Assembly: GCF_022829465.1 (NCBI RefSeq)
Contig: NZ_JAKSXZ010000022.1
Coordinates: 1-64,000 of the forward strand
Direction: 5' to 3'
DNA: 64,000 bases
DNA from: Methylobacterium sp. J-067
GTDB taxonomy: Bacteria; Pseudomonadota; Alphaproteobacteria; Rhizobiales; Beijerinckiaceae
The translations under genes and the position numbers were made by a program. This document shows positions 15,444 through 25,500 of the stretch, piece after piece; positions within the stretch are counted from its first letter, which is position 1; every line of letters starts with the position of its first letter. The notes below the pieces were generated by a model. The model was not told the origin of the DNA, did no database searches, and worked only from the letters and a program-made list of their open reading frames with translations.

Positions 15444-18245
15444 ATGATTTCTGCGTCCCCCCTATCGCGGGCAACTTTCGCGGTCATCTTGACCTGGCCG
15501 GAAGTCAAGAACGCGGAATATGAAGTCGTTCAACGTCTGTGTATCGCCGCCGCCAACATCGGCGCGCGGGTGACCATCGTGGACAACGACGGATATCCGA
15601 TCTGGTCAACGTTCAAGAACGTCGACGCATCCGACCCGCGGATCGATCGGAGCGAATACGATTTCGTTATTTCTCTGCATTTCGAATCTCCACGACTCTT
15701 TGATATACCTTCTTATTCTGCGCTCTGGAATCCATTAGAATTCTATTTCATGTTCGGCTACGAAAAGTCGGTCATGAAGCTCGTGAGCCATAACGATGCC
15801 CTGTCGTGTGACTCCGACCTCGCCGACAACCACGCGTTGAATCTCTTTCGGGGTCTCGGAAGGCCGGTCGCGGACCTGCCGAAGCTGTTCCATTCCCCGC
15901 CCGAACCGTATCTTCCGCCCACGATCACCGAATCGTCCAAGCTGTTCTACATCGGCATCAATTGGGAGCGGCTCGGCGGCCCCAAGGGCCGGCATCACGA
16001 TCTTCTCGAAACCCTCGACGAAGAGGACTTGATCGCGATCTACGGCCCGGACGTGTTCCAGGGCGGCCGTCCCTGGGAGGGGTTCAAGACCTACCGGGGG
16101 CCGATTCCCTTCGATGGGAGAAGCGTCGTCAAGCGCCTCAACGAGGCCGGTATCTGCCTCGCGCTGTCGTCGAAGGCCCACCAGCAATCCGGCATCATGA
16201 GCAACAGGCTGTTCGAGGGCCTCGCCGCCGGCACGGTCGTAATCGCCAACAAGCATCCGATCATCGACAAATACTTCTCGGATTGCGTCTACGTCATCGA
16301 CGACGATCGGCTCGACTCGGCCGAATTAAGGGATCTGGTTCGGGATCTCATCATCAGCATCCGGCGCAATCCCGAGGAGGGGCAGCGGCGCGCTCAAATC
16401 GGCCAGCAGCGGTTGGCCGAGATGTTCAGCCTCGAGCGCAGTCTCGAAACGCTCGTCGCGACGCATGGCGACCGGAACAAGCGCAACGCCTTGCTCCCGG
16501 AGGCCGGTGAAGTACCGAACGTCACCGTGATCTTGCTCTACACGCAGACCAGCCGGAAGGAGTTCGGCACGGTTCTGGAGAACGTGCTGCGCCAGGAGGG
16601 CGTTGCGATCGACCTCGTCTGCGTCTGCGACCGGCGGCTGGCCGAGGACGTAGCCGGGCTGATCGAGGAGCACCGGCCGCGCCTGCGGTCGATTCGCATG
16701 GAAAGCAGGGACTTCTACGGTCTCGCGGATTTCCAGACGAAGTCGGCGCAGCGCCTGCGGGGGACCGGCCCCGTGCTGCACGCCCTTCTCGGCGCCATCG
16801 AGACCGAGTTCTTCGCCGTGTTGGGCCGTGACGATCACTGGTTCAGCGATCACCTCGTGACGACCGCCACGGCGCTGGTCCGCATGCCGGGAGCATCGAT
16901 GGCCGCGTCCGGCCTCCTGGTCGAGGAAGCGGCAGAGAACGACCGCACGGCACGGCGGATCGAGGAACTGGCCTTCACGCAGCATGAGGCGCTCCTGAAC
17001 GTGACGGGGAGCATCCATGGCGGACGCTTCGTCTTCCGTCGTGAGATCGGTCGAAACATACGCCCCGAGACCATGGCGTTGCTCGACGGCGAGGAGGCCG
17101 GCCTTCTGGGTCTGAAGGCGCTCCTGGTGGGCCAGGTCGGCCAGACCAATTACGCCACCTACGTGTCGCTCGCGCACGAACGCTGGAAGCGTCCGCAACC
17201 GGTCGTCCCGGCGGAGCAGCAGCACCAGTTCATCCGTGACTCGGTCACGGGGGATCGGACCTGGCAGGCGATGCGCGTCCACGCCATCCCGGTCTCGGCG
17301 GCGCTCGCCCCATCGCCCGTGCAGTGGGAGCGCTATGCCTTGCCGACGGCGGCGGCGCCCCTGGTGCAGCCCAACCGCCTCTATCGCGTCGCGGCGGAAG
17401 GCAACGGCCTGCGCTACCTCGGGAAGGGCTTCTCGCGGCCGGAGGGGCAGCATGTCTGGATCGACGACGATTCCGCAGAGATCCGTTTCCAGCTTGCCGA
17501 TTACCGCGAGAATGTGAGCCTTCGCCTGACCTGCTGGGCGCGCCCGGTCGTCAGCGGGTACCAGCGGCAGGGCTTCACCGTCACCCTGAACGATCTGCCG
17601 CTCGCCTATGCCGAGATCGACCAGACCCGCCGGACGTTGAGTTTCCCGCTGCCGCCGAAGCTGGTCGGGGCGAGCGAGGACTTCAAGATTGCGATCGTTC
17701 CCGATTGGCCGGAGCCGATCAAGGACGCGACTGGCGCCGTCCTCGACGGACGACGCCTCAGCATCGCCCTCGCCGATTTCGCCGTGGTGTGCGCCGCACC
17801 TCGGGTCAAGCTCGACGAGGTGCTGGAAACCAAGGCCGGCGCTGCCGGACTACCCCTGCTCATCGACGGATTCTCGACGGCGGAGCCGGAGGCCATCTGG
17901 ATCGACGGGACGCATGCCGCGCTCGCTCTCCAGATCGATGGCGTAGAAGATGGCGCGGCCGAACTCGTCCTGGACATGACGGGCCGGGCCGCGAACGATG
18001 GACAGGCTCAGCGCTGCACGGTGTCCGTCAACGGCGTCCGGTGCAGCGAGGTCACCCTGACAGGCAATCGCCAGACGGTCGTGCTGCCCTTGCCGGCGGT
18101 GGGTTATCCCGACGCGTCCTGGCACGTCGAGCTCGACTTCGCGTCCGCGGAGCCGGTCGTGGCCGCCGACGGCAGCATTCTCGATCCGAGAAAACTCTCC
18201 GCGCTCTTGCACAGCATCATGGTGCGCCGGAGCAGGCCGGACTAA
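15444..18245 (+). CDS. Multidomain glycosyltransferase (GT-B-like + GT-A-like + two beta-sandwich modules, 933 aa)
   Basis: Residues 1-350 look like a GT-B fold: PEVKNAEYEVVQRL at the start and the donor-site segment GIMSNRLFEGLAAGTVVIAN near 250. Residues 355-600 look GT-A-like: NVTVILLYTQTSRKEFGTVL and FFAVLGRDDHWFSDHL near 455, the latter with a DxD-like RDD. From about 625 two beta-sandwich modules follow (WERYALPTA to about 790, then 795-933), each ending with D-x-R-x-L-S-I/A-L-like strands. Such modules occur in large glycan-assembly proteins and may bind carbohydrate. ATG with GGAG upstream. The region 15,650-15,760 is locally AT-rich. Substrate unknown. Confidence 0.7.
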   Translation: MISASPLSRATFAVILTWPEVKNAEYEVVQRLCIAAANIGARVTIVDNDGYPIWSTFKNVDASDPRIDRSEYDFVISLHFESPRLFDIPSYSALWNPLEFYFMFGYEKSVMKLVSHNDALSCDSDLADNHALNLFRGLGRPVADLPKLFHSPPEPYLPPTITESSKLFYIGINWERLGGPKGRHHDLLETLDEEDLIAIYGPDVFQGGRPWEGFKTYRGPIPFDGRSVVKRLNEAGICLALSSKAHQQSGIMSNRLFEGLAAGTVVIANKHPIIDKYFSDCVYVIDDDRLDSAELRDLVRDLIISIRRNPEEGQRRAQIGQQRLAEMFSLERSLETLVATHGDRNKRNALLPEAGEVPNVTVILLYTQTSRKEFGTVLENVLRQEGVAIDLVCVCDRRLAEDVAGLIEEHRPRLRSIRMESRDFYGLADFQTKSAQRLRGTGPVLHALLGAIETEFFAVLGRDDHWFSDHLVTTATALVRMPGASMAASGLLVEEAAENDRTARRIEELAFTQHEALLNVTGSIHGGRFVFRREIGRNIRPETMALLDGEEAGLLGLKALLVGQVGQTNYATYVSLAHERWKRPQPVVPAEQQHQFIRDSVTGDRTWQAMRVHAIPVSAALAPSPVQWERYALPTAAAPLVQPNRLYRVAAEGNGLRYLGKGFSRPEGQHVWIDDDSAEIRFQLADYRENVSLRLTCWARPVVSGYQRQGFTVTLNDLPLAYAEIDQTRRTLSFPLPPKLVGASEDFKIAIVPDWPEPIKDATGAVLDGRRLSIALADFAVVCAAPRVKLDEVLETKAGAAGLPLLIDGFSTAEPEAIWIDGTHAALALQIDGVEDGAAELVLDMTGRAANDGQAQRCTVSVNGVRCSEVTLTGNRQTVVLPLPAVGYPDASWHVELDFASAEPVVAADGSILDPRKLSALLHSIMVRRSRPD

Positions 18246-18280
18246 GTGTGGCGCTGCATTCCAGCGTTTTCGACATCTCA

Positions 18281-18305
18281 TCCGGCGCGCGCGCCGGATT
18301 TTGCT
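18281..18305 (+). terminator. Rho-independent terminator after the 933-aa glycosyltransferase
   Basis: A perfect 18-base palindrome TCCGGCGCGCGCGCCGGA (18281-18298) followed directly by TTTTG. It lies 35 bases after the stop of the upstream gene and before the start of the small repeat protein, so transcription of the latter may be partly or wholly separate. Confidence 0.6.
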
Positions 18306-18371
18306 GGCCCAACGGAGAACGCAGTCGCTCTGTGAGGCCGCAGGCTCGGCCATTCACGGAAGGCGGTACCG

Positions 18372-18857
18372 ATGCTGGGTTTTCTCAAGTCGCTGCGACG
18401 GAAGACGCCTGCACCAGTCACGGCGCTTCCCGGCTTCGATCGCGCGTATTACCTGGCCAACAACCCGGATGTGAAGGCGACCGGCCGCGATCCGCAGGCG
18501 CATTTCCTCGAATACGGCTGGAAGGAAGGGCGCGACCCATCCTTGGGGTTCAGCCTGTCGCGGTACCTGCACGCCAACCCGGACGTTCGCGAGGCCGGGG
18601 TGAACCCCCTGATGCATTTCCTGGAATTCGGCTTGGCCGAGGGGCGGGACTACGGCGCGCCCAGGGCTCATCGCGACGGCCCTGTGACGGATGCCCCTGC
18701 GCTTGCTGGCGTGACGCCGTCCTCGCGCTCGCTCCTCGCGACGGTGGACGACGGCGAGCCCGCGATGGATCGCCTGTGGCGGCGCAAGGGCTCGTCGCAA
18801 CGGATGGTGAAGACCGGAGTGATCCTCGGTTACGATCCTCCGGCCCCAGCGTCCTGA
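18372..18857 (+). CDS. Free-standing FDxxYYLxxNPDV-repeat protein (161 aa)
   Basis: After a basic N-terminus (MLGFLKSLRRKTPAP) come two copies of a repeat of roughly 36 residues: FDRAYYLANNPDVKATG-DPQAHFLEYGWKEGRDPS and FSLSRYLHANPDVREAG-NPLMHFLEFGLAEGRDYG. This repeat is usually appended to alphaproteobacterial glycosyltransferases and rhamnan-synthesis-like proteins; here it stands alone with a disordered C-terminal half. GGAAGG lies upstream of the ATG. The stop is 13 bases from the stop of the convergent GT2 protein. It may be an adaptor bringing glycosyltransferases together, which is inference; no catalytic residues are seen. Confidence 0.7.
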   Translation: MLGFLKSLRRKTPAPVTALPGFDRAYYLANNPDVKATGRDPQAHFLEYGWKEGRDPSLGFSLSRYLHANPDVREAGVNPLMHFLEFGLAEGRDYGAPRAHRDGPVTDAPALAGVTPSSRSLLATVDDGEPAMDRLWRRKGSSQRMVKTGVILGYDPPAPAS

Positions 18858-18870
18858 CGCGCCCTCGCCG

Positions 18871-21846
18871 CTACGCGTCCACCCAGGATACGGGCACCTC
18901 GTCGCTGCGTTTGAAGCCGAGTGACGTCGGGGATTGACGCAGGGCGAAGGTGTCCTCGAACCAGTCGCCTACTTCCGTGATGGAGGCAGCTCCGATCCGT
19001 CCGCCGCCGAGCCGTCCGCGCCACCCCCAACTCGGTTCGATCGGCACGGGTGTACCGATCGGGCCGGGCGAGGCCGTCTGGGTCCCGATGGCTTCGGCCA
19101 GCGCGGCGTCCCCCGCGGCTTGAATGCCGGCGGCGGCATCCGGGGAGATCCTGCCCTTCGCGACTTGGCTGGCCAGGTCGGCGACGACCCGCTCGCGCCA
19201 GAGGGCGTAATCGATCGGACAGGGCCCGATGCGGGGCGCTAGGGTCGATGCCGCCGCGAGCGCGGCCTCAAACGAGAAGGGTTGCTGCCCCAGGAAGTGG
19301 AACCCCGTCCCCTGGTGATGGGAGCCGATATCCCTTTCCAGATCCGTCCCGAAGGCCGTGCCCGCGGCGCTGTCGTGATGCATCGACGTCCCGATACTCT
19401 TGTCGTGACGGCCGATGACGACGATCGGCCGGTTGACGAAGGCTACGCCGGCCGACAATCCCGCCGCAACGCGGTAGCCGAGATATTCACCGAGCCGCTG
19501 CACCATGAAGCGGCCGCCCATCGCGGCCCGAACGCGCCGGATGAGGTTGCGATGCAGGACCACGGCGCCGGTATGCCGGACATTCCCGGAGTTGATGCTG
19601 CGGCGCGCAACATCGTCGCCTTCCATCAAGACGACAGTATCGCTGAAAGTGGCGCTATCGAGAGTATTGGCGAGTTCCAGGGCCATGAAGTTCGGCCAGT
19701 AATACCGGATCCGATTCGCGTAGATTATCTCGGCGTCGGAATGCGATGCGACGTGGTCGATCATCGCGAAGCGCGAGCTCAGGATTTGGTCGTCGTCGCC
19801 GAGATGTCCCAGCCATTCACCTCGGGCATGGCGATACGCCCAGTCCGCGTTGCTCGCGTAATCAACGCGCTCCGGAGGTCGCAGGACGGTGAGCCGTTCG
19901 TCGCCTAGGCCGTTGAGGAACTCCCAGGTGCCGTCCTCGGAGTGGTTGTCACTGACCACAACCTCGACGCCGTCCGGAATCCGGGACAGGAGGCCGGGCA
20001 GGACCACCTCCAACGTCTGGCGCCCGTTCAGGGTCGGGATCAGCACGGAATGCCGTGGCGGTACGTGCGTGCCGATCGCCGGTCGCGACGGCAGGGGCGG
20101 GGCCGCTTCGATCGTGATGGAGGTCGAAATGAGCGCGAGCGGGGTGGCCCCCTCCGAAGGCGGGGCGAGGTCCTGCGCCTGGACGACGAGCCGTGTCGCG
20201 GGATCGACGATCAAGGTCCTGGACAGGCGCGCCGTCAGCCGCGCCGCGCCGTCGAGGCCGACCTGTTCGGCCGCGAGAGTGAGGTCTCCCAGGCGAAGCT
20301 CCGCCGTCTGCCCGGAGCAGCTGCCATGCGTGCCCACCTGTATCGTGATGAGGACGTCATGTCCGACGGGCAGCGGGAGGATCAGTTCCGCCTCCCGAGA
20401 CGTGGTCCAGCGATAGACGAGCTCACCGTTCGTTTCCGCGGCAGCCCAGCCTGGGCCGAACCACGCGGCATTCGTGAAATCCAGCCGGTCCGGGACTGTC
20501 GACAGGCCCAGGGGCGGTCCGAGTCGGGCGTGGATCGCCTCGACAGACCGGCCCGTGAGCCGGGATCGCATCTCGTCCATGTCCGCGATCGGCTCGGCGA
20601 AGTAGCCGACGACCCCGTGCGCCTGCCAATGATCGAGTTTGGTGCGCAGGTGCGAGGAGAGCCATCCGGGCTTCTCCGCGAGGCTGTTCGGGTAGCTGTA
20701 ATGGAAAGCCCACCAGGCCGCGTTCCCGTCGGTGAACGCATTCTGGCGAGAGCCTTCCGCCAAACTGGCGACCCCCTGCCCGGCAGCGAAGCGATTCAGG
20801 TGGCTGTGCCCCAGCGCATGGAGTGGCGTGCCCCAGAACAGGGCATGAAGGCCGACGCTGGAACTGACGGCCGCGACCCGATCGACGCGGCGGGCGAGTC
20901 TCTGCCCCGAGCACAGGGGGGCCAGCGCTTCGGGGATCGGAATGAAGTTCGGATGCCGCTCCTTGATGAAATCCTTCTCGGCCGGGGTCATCCGGCGGCA
21001 ATCGGGATGCTCACTGGCCACGACCGCCCAATGCGGCGGAGCGTTCTCGAGAACGTCGAGCAGTTGGTGGACCTGCGAGCGGTAGGAACAGCTCGCGTCG
21101 AAGAAGAACGCACCGTTCTCGTGGCCGACGACCAGCAGCGAGGTCTCGTAGGTCCCGATGTGGTCTTCGATTTCCGAGAAAGCCGCGTCCTGGAGGCGGT
21201 AGGCGAGTTCCAGGGCCGAGCGTAGCTCGCGGGTGGCGTCCATTGTCGCCTGATCGCTCGTCGAGGCTGGCTCGGTCGGCTGAGCCGGGACCGACCAGAA
21301 GTGGAAACCGCGCGGATCGAGCGTGTAGGTCAGGGGAAGGGGCGGTCGTGAGAAGATCGACGTTTCTTTATGGAGGATGAGCGCATTCGGAAACAACACG
21401 CGCAGATGAGGCGCCGGACACCAAGTAATGATGATGTCCGGTTGGAAATCTCCAAGGGCCTTCTCCAGCGCGTCTGCCAAGAGCGCTCGCGTGGCCAGGG
21501 CGGCGGGCCGGTCCAGGCTGTCGGCCAGCGCCTCGACGGCGTCCGCAGACAGCGGATCGAAATGACGATGCAGCAGGGTGTTCACATCGCCATGCGGGTT
21601 CCAGAGCCGGTTGACGAGCTCGTCCTCGCTGATCGTGATCACGGCGTGACGGGGGATGCCGACCTTTCGCGTGACCGGCAGGAAACGCTCGTGAACCAGC
21701 ATTCGCGCGTCATGGCCATCTCGCGTCAGCGCCCGAAGCCAGGGTGCATCGCAGCCGAGATGGGCCGACCACCGGAAGAACGAGGCATTGTCGGTCAGAG
21801 GGTCTTCGTAGAACAGAACGCGTAGATCGGCCCCGGATTGCATCAT
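18871..21846 (-). CDS. Large glycan-assembly protein with C-terminal GT2 domain (991 aa)
   Basis: Residues 1-420 resemble capsule-polysaccharide synthesis proteins: VLFYEDPLTDNASFF at the start, SSVGLHALFWGTPLHALG near 330 (a nucleotide-sugar-site-like segment) and AWWAFHYSYPN near 380. Residues 450-595 form a beta-sandwich module like that in the 933-residue protein (AAWFGPGWAAAETNGELVYRW). Residues about 597-800 are a family GT2 domain: HSVLIPTLNGRQTLEVVLPG, VVVSDNHSEDGTW and the DxD-like WLGHLGDDDQI near 672. A C-terminal region of unknown fold follows. ATG 21846 is adjacent to a second ATG at 21843. It reads toward the repeat protein; upstream DNA is AT-rich. Confidence 0.75.
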   Translation of the reverse strand: MMQSGADLRVLFYEDPLTDNASFFRWSAHLGCDAPWLRALTRDGHDARMLVHERFLPVTRKVGIPRHAVITISEDELVNRLWNPHGDVNTLLHRHFDPLSADAVEALADSLDRPAALATRALLADALEKALGDFQPDIIITWCPAPHLRVLFPNALILHKETSIFSRPPLPLTYTLDPRGFHFWSVPAQPTEPASTSDQATMDATRELRSALELAYRLQDAAFSEIEDHIGTYETSLLVVGHENGAFFFDASCSYRSQVHQLLDVLENAPPHWAVVASEHPDCRRMTPAEKDFIKERHPNFIPIPEALAPLCSGQRLARRVDRVAAVSSSVGLHALFWGTPLHALGHSHLNRFAAGQGVASLAEGSRQNAFTDGNAAWWAFHYSYPNSLAEKPGWLSSHLRTKLDHWQAHGVVGYFAEPIADMDEMRSRLTGRSVEAIHARLGPPLGLSTVPDRLDFTNAAWFGPGWAAAETNGELVYRWTTSREAELILPLPVGHDVLITIQVGTHGSCSGQTAELRLGDLTLAAEQVGLDGAARLTARLSRTLIVDPATRLVVQAQDLAPPSEGATPLALISTSITIEAAPPLPSRPAIGTHVPPRHSVLIPTLNGRQTLEVVLPGLLSRIPDGVEVVVSDNHSEDGTWEFLNGLGDERLTVLRPPERVDYASNADWAYRHARGEWLGHLGDDDQILSSRFAMIDHVASHSDAEIIYANRIRYYWPNFMALELANTLDSATFSDTVVLMEGDDVARRSINSGNVRHTGAVVLHRNLIRRVRAAMGGRFMVQRLGEYLGYRVAAGLSAGVAFVNRPIVVIGRHDKSIGTSMHHDSAAGTAFGTDLERDIGSHHQGTGFHFLGQQPFSFEAALAAASTLAPRIGPCPIDYALWRERVVADLASQVAKGRISPDAAAGIQAAGDAALAEAIGTQTASPGPIGTPVPIEPSWGWRGRLGGGRIGAASITEVGDWFEDTFALRQSPTSLGFKRSDEVPVSWVDA

Positions 21847-22504
21847 TCGTCAGCTAACCTTTGGCTTCATATGTTTGAGAATACAAAGTAAATATTCAAA
21901 TATTTTCAGTTTTTTCTAAGGTTGCTCAGCAACATGTGCGGAGTTGACCGGCCATTTAGATGCCAAGCCATGCATCTCGATAAGTATCATACGGGTGCTC
22001 GGCGCTCAAATCCATACGAATTGTAACATTTTGCGCCTGCCGTGTTGATCGGGGCGGGCAGGGGTCTAGAAAGCTTTGATTTGATTTCGCCCGATCCGAT
22101 CATATTGCTTCATAGCTACGATGAGGAAATTGCGGCGGAGCTGAGTTTTCATGCAAGGCTTGCTGGGCGCCGTGGCGTTGAAAGGAAATCGAATATTCGA
22201 CAGTTTTCATATTTTATCCGATAGCGCGTAAATTAGAAAACTGATCTACATTATTACTGTCTGAGTTTTTTGTGATGAATGCCGATTTTGCAGATTTAGT
22301 AGGGATGTGATGGAGACTTTAGATGTATATAGGAAATTTATCGTGACATTGGCGCAACAAATGGGTCGGATGATCATCGTTCTATCCCTAAACGACTCTG
22401 AAATACATTGAGTCATATGCTAAGCGGCATGTGGAGACAGGGGCCGGCTCGCGGTCGGCGCTTGTCGCATCGCGTTCGATGGCGTTGTGAGAGCAGATCA
22501 CATC
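21847..22504. other. AT-rich divergent intergenic region upstream of the giant autotransporter
   Basis: About 658 bases, markedly AT-rich against GC-rich flanks (TTCAAATATTTTCAGTTTTTTC near 21,895; TATAGGAAATTTATCG near 22,330). It should hold promoters for the GT2 protein (minus) and the autotransporter (plus). A perfect palindrome GTTGCTCAGCAAC lies at 21921-21933, about 75 bases before the GT2 start, and could be an operator. No convincing protein-coding ORF is present. Confidence 0.5.
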
Positions 22505-25500
22505 ATGGGCTGGATGAAGTTCGACGGGCCCGCACGTCTTGCGGTACGCGTCCGTCTTGCCATTTCAACTGCGGCGTCGCGCAGCCTGCCGCTACAAGCA
22601 CAGCGGTTCGCGGTCGCCGTCTGCCTGCTGTCCTCGACGGCCTTGACTCCAGCCCATGCCGCCTCGCCTGCCCTATGGACGGGTACGATCAGCTCCGATT
22701 GGGCGGATGCGCGCAACTGGAGTTCAGGCAGCGTGCCGAGGCTGAACGTCGATACTGTCGAGATCGATGTCACGCGCCAAAGCGTGGTTGAGACTGCTGG
22801 AGCAAGCGCCAATCAAATCATTGTCGGTAAAGACAATAGCGGCACATTACTGGTGCGAAGTGGTCAGTCTCTCGATATATCGGAATCGAGCGTACCGAGT
22901 TTATTCGTCGGTCAGCATACTGGGTCAAGTGGATTCATTGGTATCAATGGAGTGGACTCTAAGATAGCGGCCGGTGGGATCGTAAACATCGGTGTTTACG
23001 GAACGGGCGTTGTAGAAATTGCAAACGGCGGTAAATTAACATCTAGAGATGAAATCGATCTTGGATATTTTGAAGTTGGTATTTTAAATATTATGAGTGG
23101 CGGAAAAGTTTCCAGTACAAAAGCAAACATCGGCTTTACACCTAATGGCTCTGCCATCAGAGGCAGCGGCACTGTCAGTATTGACGGTACCGGTTCGAAC
23201 TGGGCTGCGTCATCCAACGTTACTGTCGGCGCAGGCGGTAACGGAAGACTGACTATTACGGATGGCGGATCTCTTTCCGCTCAGAACGGATCCTTGGGCG
23301 GCGACGTGAATGGGGTCGGTAACGCTTCCGTTGACGGGAATAACTCTACCTGGACCAACAATAACGGCCTAACAGTCGGCAACCTGGGAACGGGCACGCT
23401 GACGCTTTCCAATGGTGGGAAGGCTACCGCAACGATGGCCTTCCTCGCCAAGAGCCCCGGCTCCATTGGCACGATCAACATCGGTGCAGCGCCCAATGCC
23501 ACGGCGGTGGCGGCGGGGACGTTGCAGGTCCCCGTTCTCACCTTCGGCAACGGGACCGGCACACTCAACTTCAACCATACGGGCGACGCCTACGAATTCG
23601 CGCCGCAGGTGTCGGGCGGGGGGGCGATCACGCTGGTGGCGGGCAAGACGATCCTGACCGCCGACCCGTCGGGCTTCACCGGCACGACCACCATCAACGC
23701 CGGGGCAAAGCTGCAATTCGGCAACGACACCGGCACCACCGCGCCGGACCTGACCTACGCGGGCATTCTCGCGGGCGCGGGCACCTTGGAGGTGCTGGCG
23801 AACACCGTCCGTCTGACGGGCGCGTCGTCCGGCTTCGCGGGCACAGCCCGCATCGACAGTCACAAGACCCTGCAGGTCGCCACAAGCGGATCGTTCGGCG
23901 GGACCGTTCACGTCGACGGCAAGTTCCGGTATGCGAGCACCGCCACATCTTTCCTCAACTTCGAGGGGGTGGGGTCGCTCGCGCTGGACAGCGGCCGCAT
24001 TATCGCCGTGAATAATTCCTCCGGCTACACCGGCACCGCGACGGTCGCCCACGGCGCGGTCCTGCAAGTTGCCGCGACGGGCGGGACGGCCGTCTTCGGC
24101 GGCGCGATCGGCGGCGCGGGCCTGCTCGAAGTCGTCGCGACCGGAGCCGGCACCCTGACCGGCGACGCCTCGGGCTTCGCGGGCACGGTCACCATCGCCA
24201 GGGGGGGGACCCTGCGGATCGGCAACGGCGGCCGGAGCGGGCTGCTCGGCGGTGCCGTCACCAATGACGGCACGCTGGCCTTCGACCGTGCCGACGCGTC
24301 GTCTTTCGCCGGCACCCTGTCCGGCTCGGGCACAATCACCACGCGCGGCGGGATCGTTCTCATGACCGGCGATTCCTCGGCCTTCGCGGGAGAAACCACC
24401 GTCGACGCCGGCGCGACCCTGCGGATCGACGACGGCGGCACCGGCGGCCGGCTCGGCGGCCGGATCGCCAACAGCGGCACGCTGACCTTCGGCCGGATCG
24501 ATTCCATCACCGCCTCGAACGTGATCTCCGGCGGGGGGGCCGTCGAACTGCACTTCGGAACGGTGACGCTGACCGGCAATTCCTCCGGCTTCACGGGGAC
24601 GACCCGTCTCGCCAACGGCGCGACGCTGCAGATCGGCGATGGCGGCACGAGCGGCGCCCTGGGGGGCAACATCACCGACGACGGCACCCTCGCCTATAAC
24701 CGGCGCGATGCGTCCACGCTGGCCGGCGCAATCTCCGGTTCGGGAGCCTTCAAGATCCTCGGCGGGACGGCGGCGTTGACGGGCGATTCGTCCGGCTTCG
24801 CGGGCACGACCCGCATCGCCACCGGCACGACGCTCCAGCTCGATCCCGGCGGCGCCCTGGGCGGCCGCATCACCGCCGACGGCACCCTCACATACAACCG
24901 CAACGATACGTCCACGCTGCCAGGCGCGATCTCCGGTTCGGGCCGCCTCAGCGTGCTCGGCGGGACGGCGGCGTTGACGGGTGATTCCTCCGGATTCGCG
25001 GGCACGACCGGGATCGCCAACGGGGCCACGCTCCGGATCGATGCCGGTGGCGCCCTCGGCGGGGGTATCACCGACAGCGGCACACTGGCCTACAACCGGA
25101 ATGATGCGTCCACGCTGGCCGGCGCGATCTCCGGTTCGGGCGCCCTCGACGTCCTCGGCGGGACGGCGGTGCTGACGGGGAATTCCTCCGGCTTCGCGGG
25201 CACGACCCGCGTCGCCAACGGCGCGACGCTGCAACTCGGCGATGGCGGCACGAGCGGAGCCCTAGGCGGCAGCGTCGCCATCAACGGCACCCTGGCCTCC
25301 CGCCGGAGCGACAGCGCCATCCTGTCCGCGACCCTGACGGGGGCGGGCACGTTCGACGTGAGCGGCGGCGCCGTCCTGACCGGCGACGCCTCCGGCTTCA
25401 CCGGTACGACCCGCGTCGCGAACGGCGCGACGCTGCAGATTGGGAATGGGGGCGCCGGCGGCGCCCTGGGCGGCAGCGTGGTCGATCGCGGCACCCTGGC

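Noticed and set aside
22042..22224. A 60-codon frame in the AT-rich region before the autotransporter
   Set aside because: No ribosome binding site, no family features, and the region behaves like regulatory DNA.
23369..25234. A 621-codon minus-strand frame opposite the autotransporter
   Set aside because: It mirrors the repeat array and is Arg/Ala/Gly-rich without family features. Similar evenly spaced frames at 26.9-29.1 kb are shadows of the 279-bp repeats.
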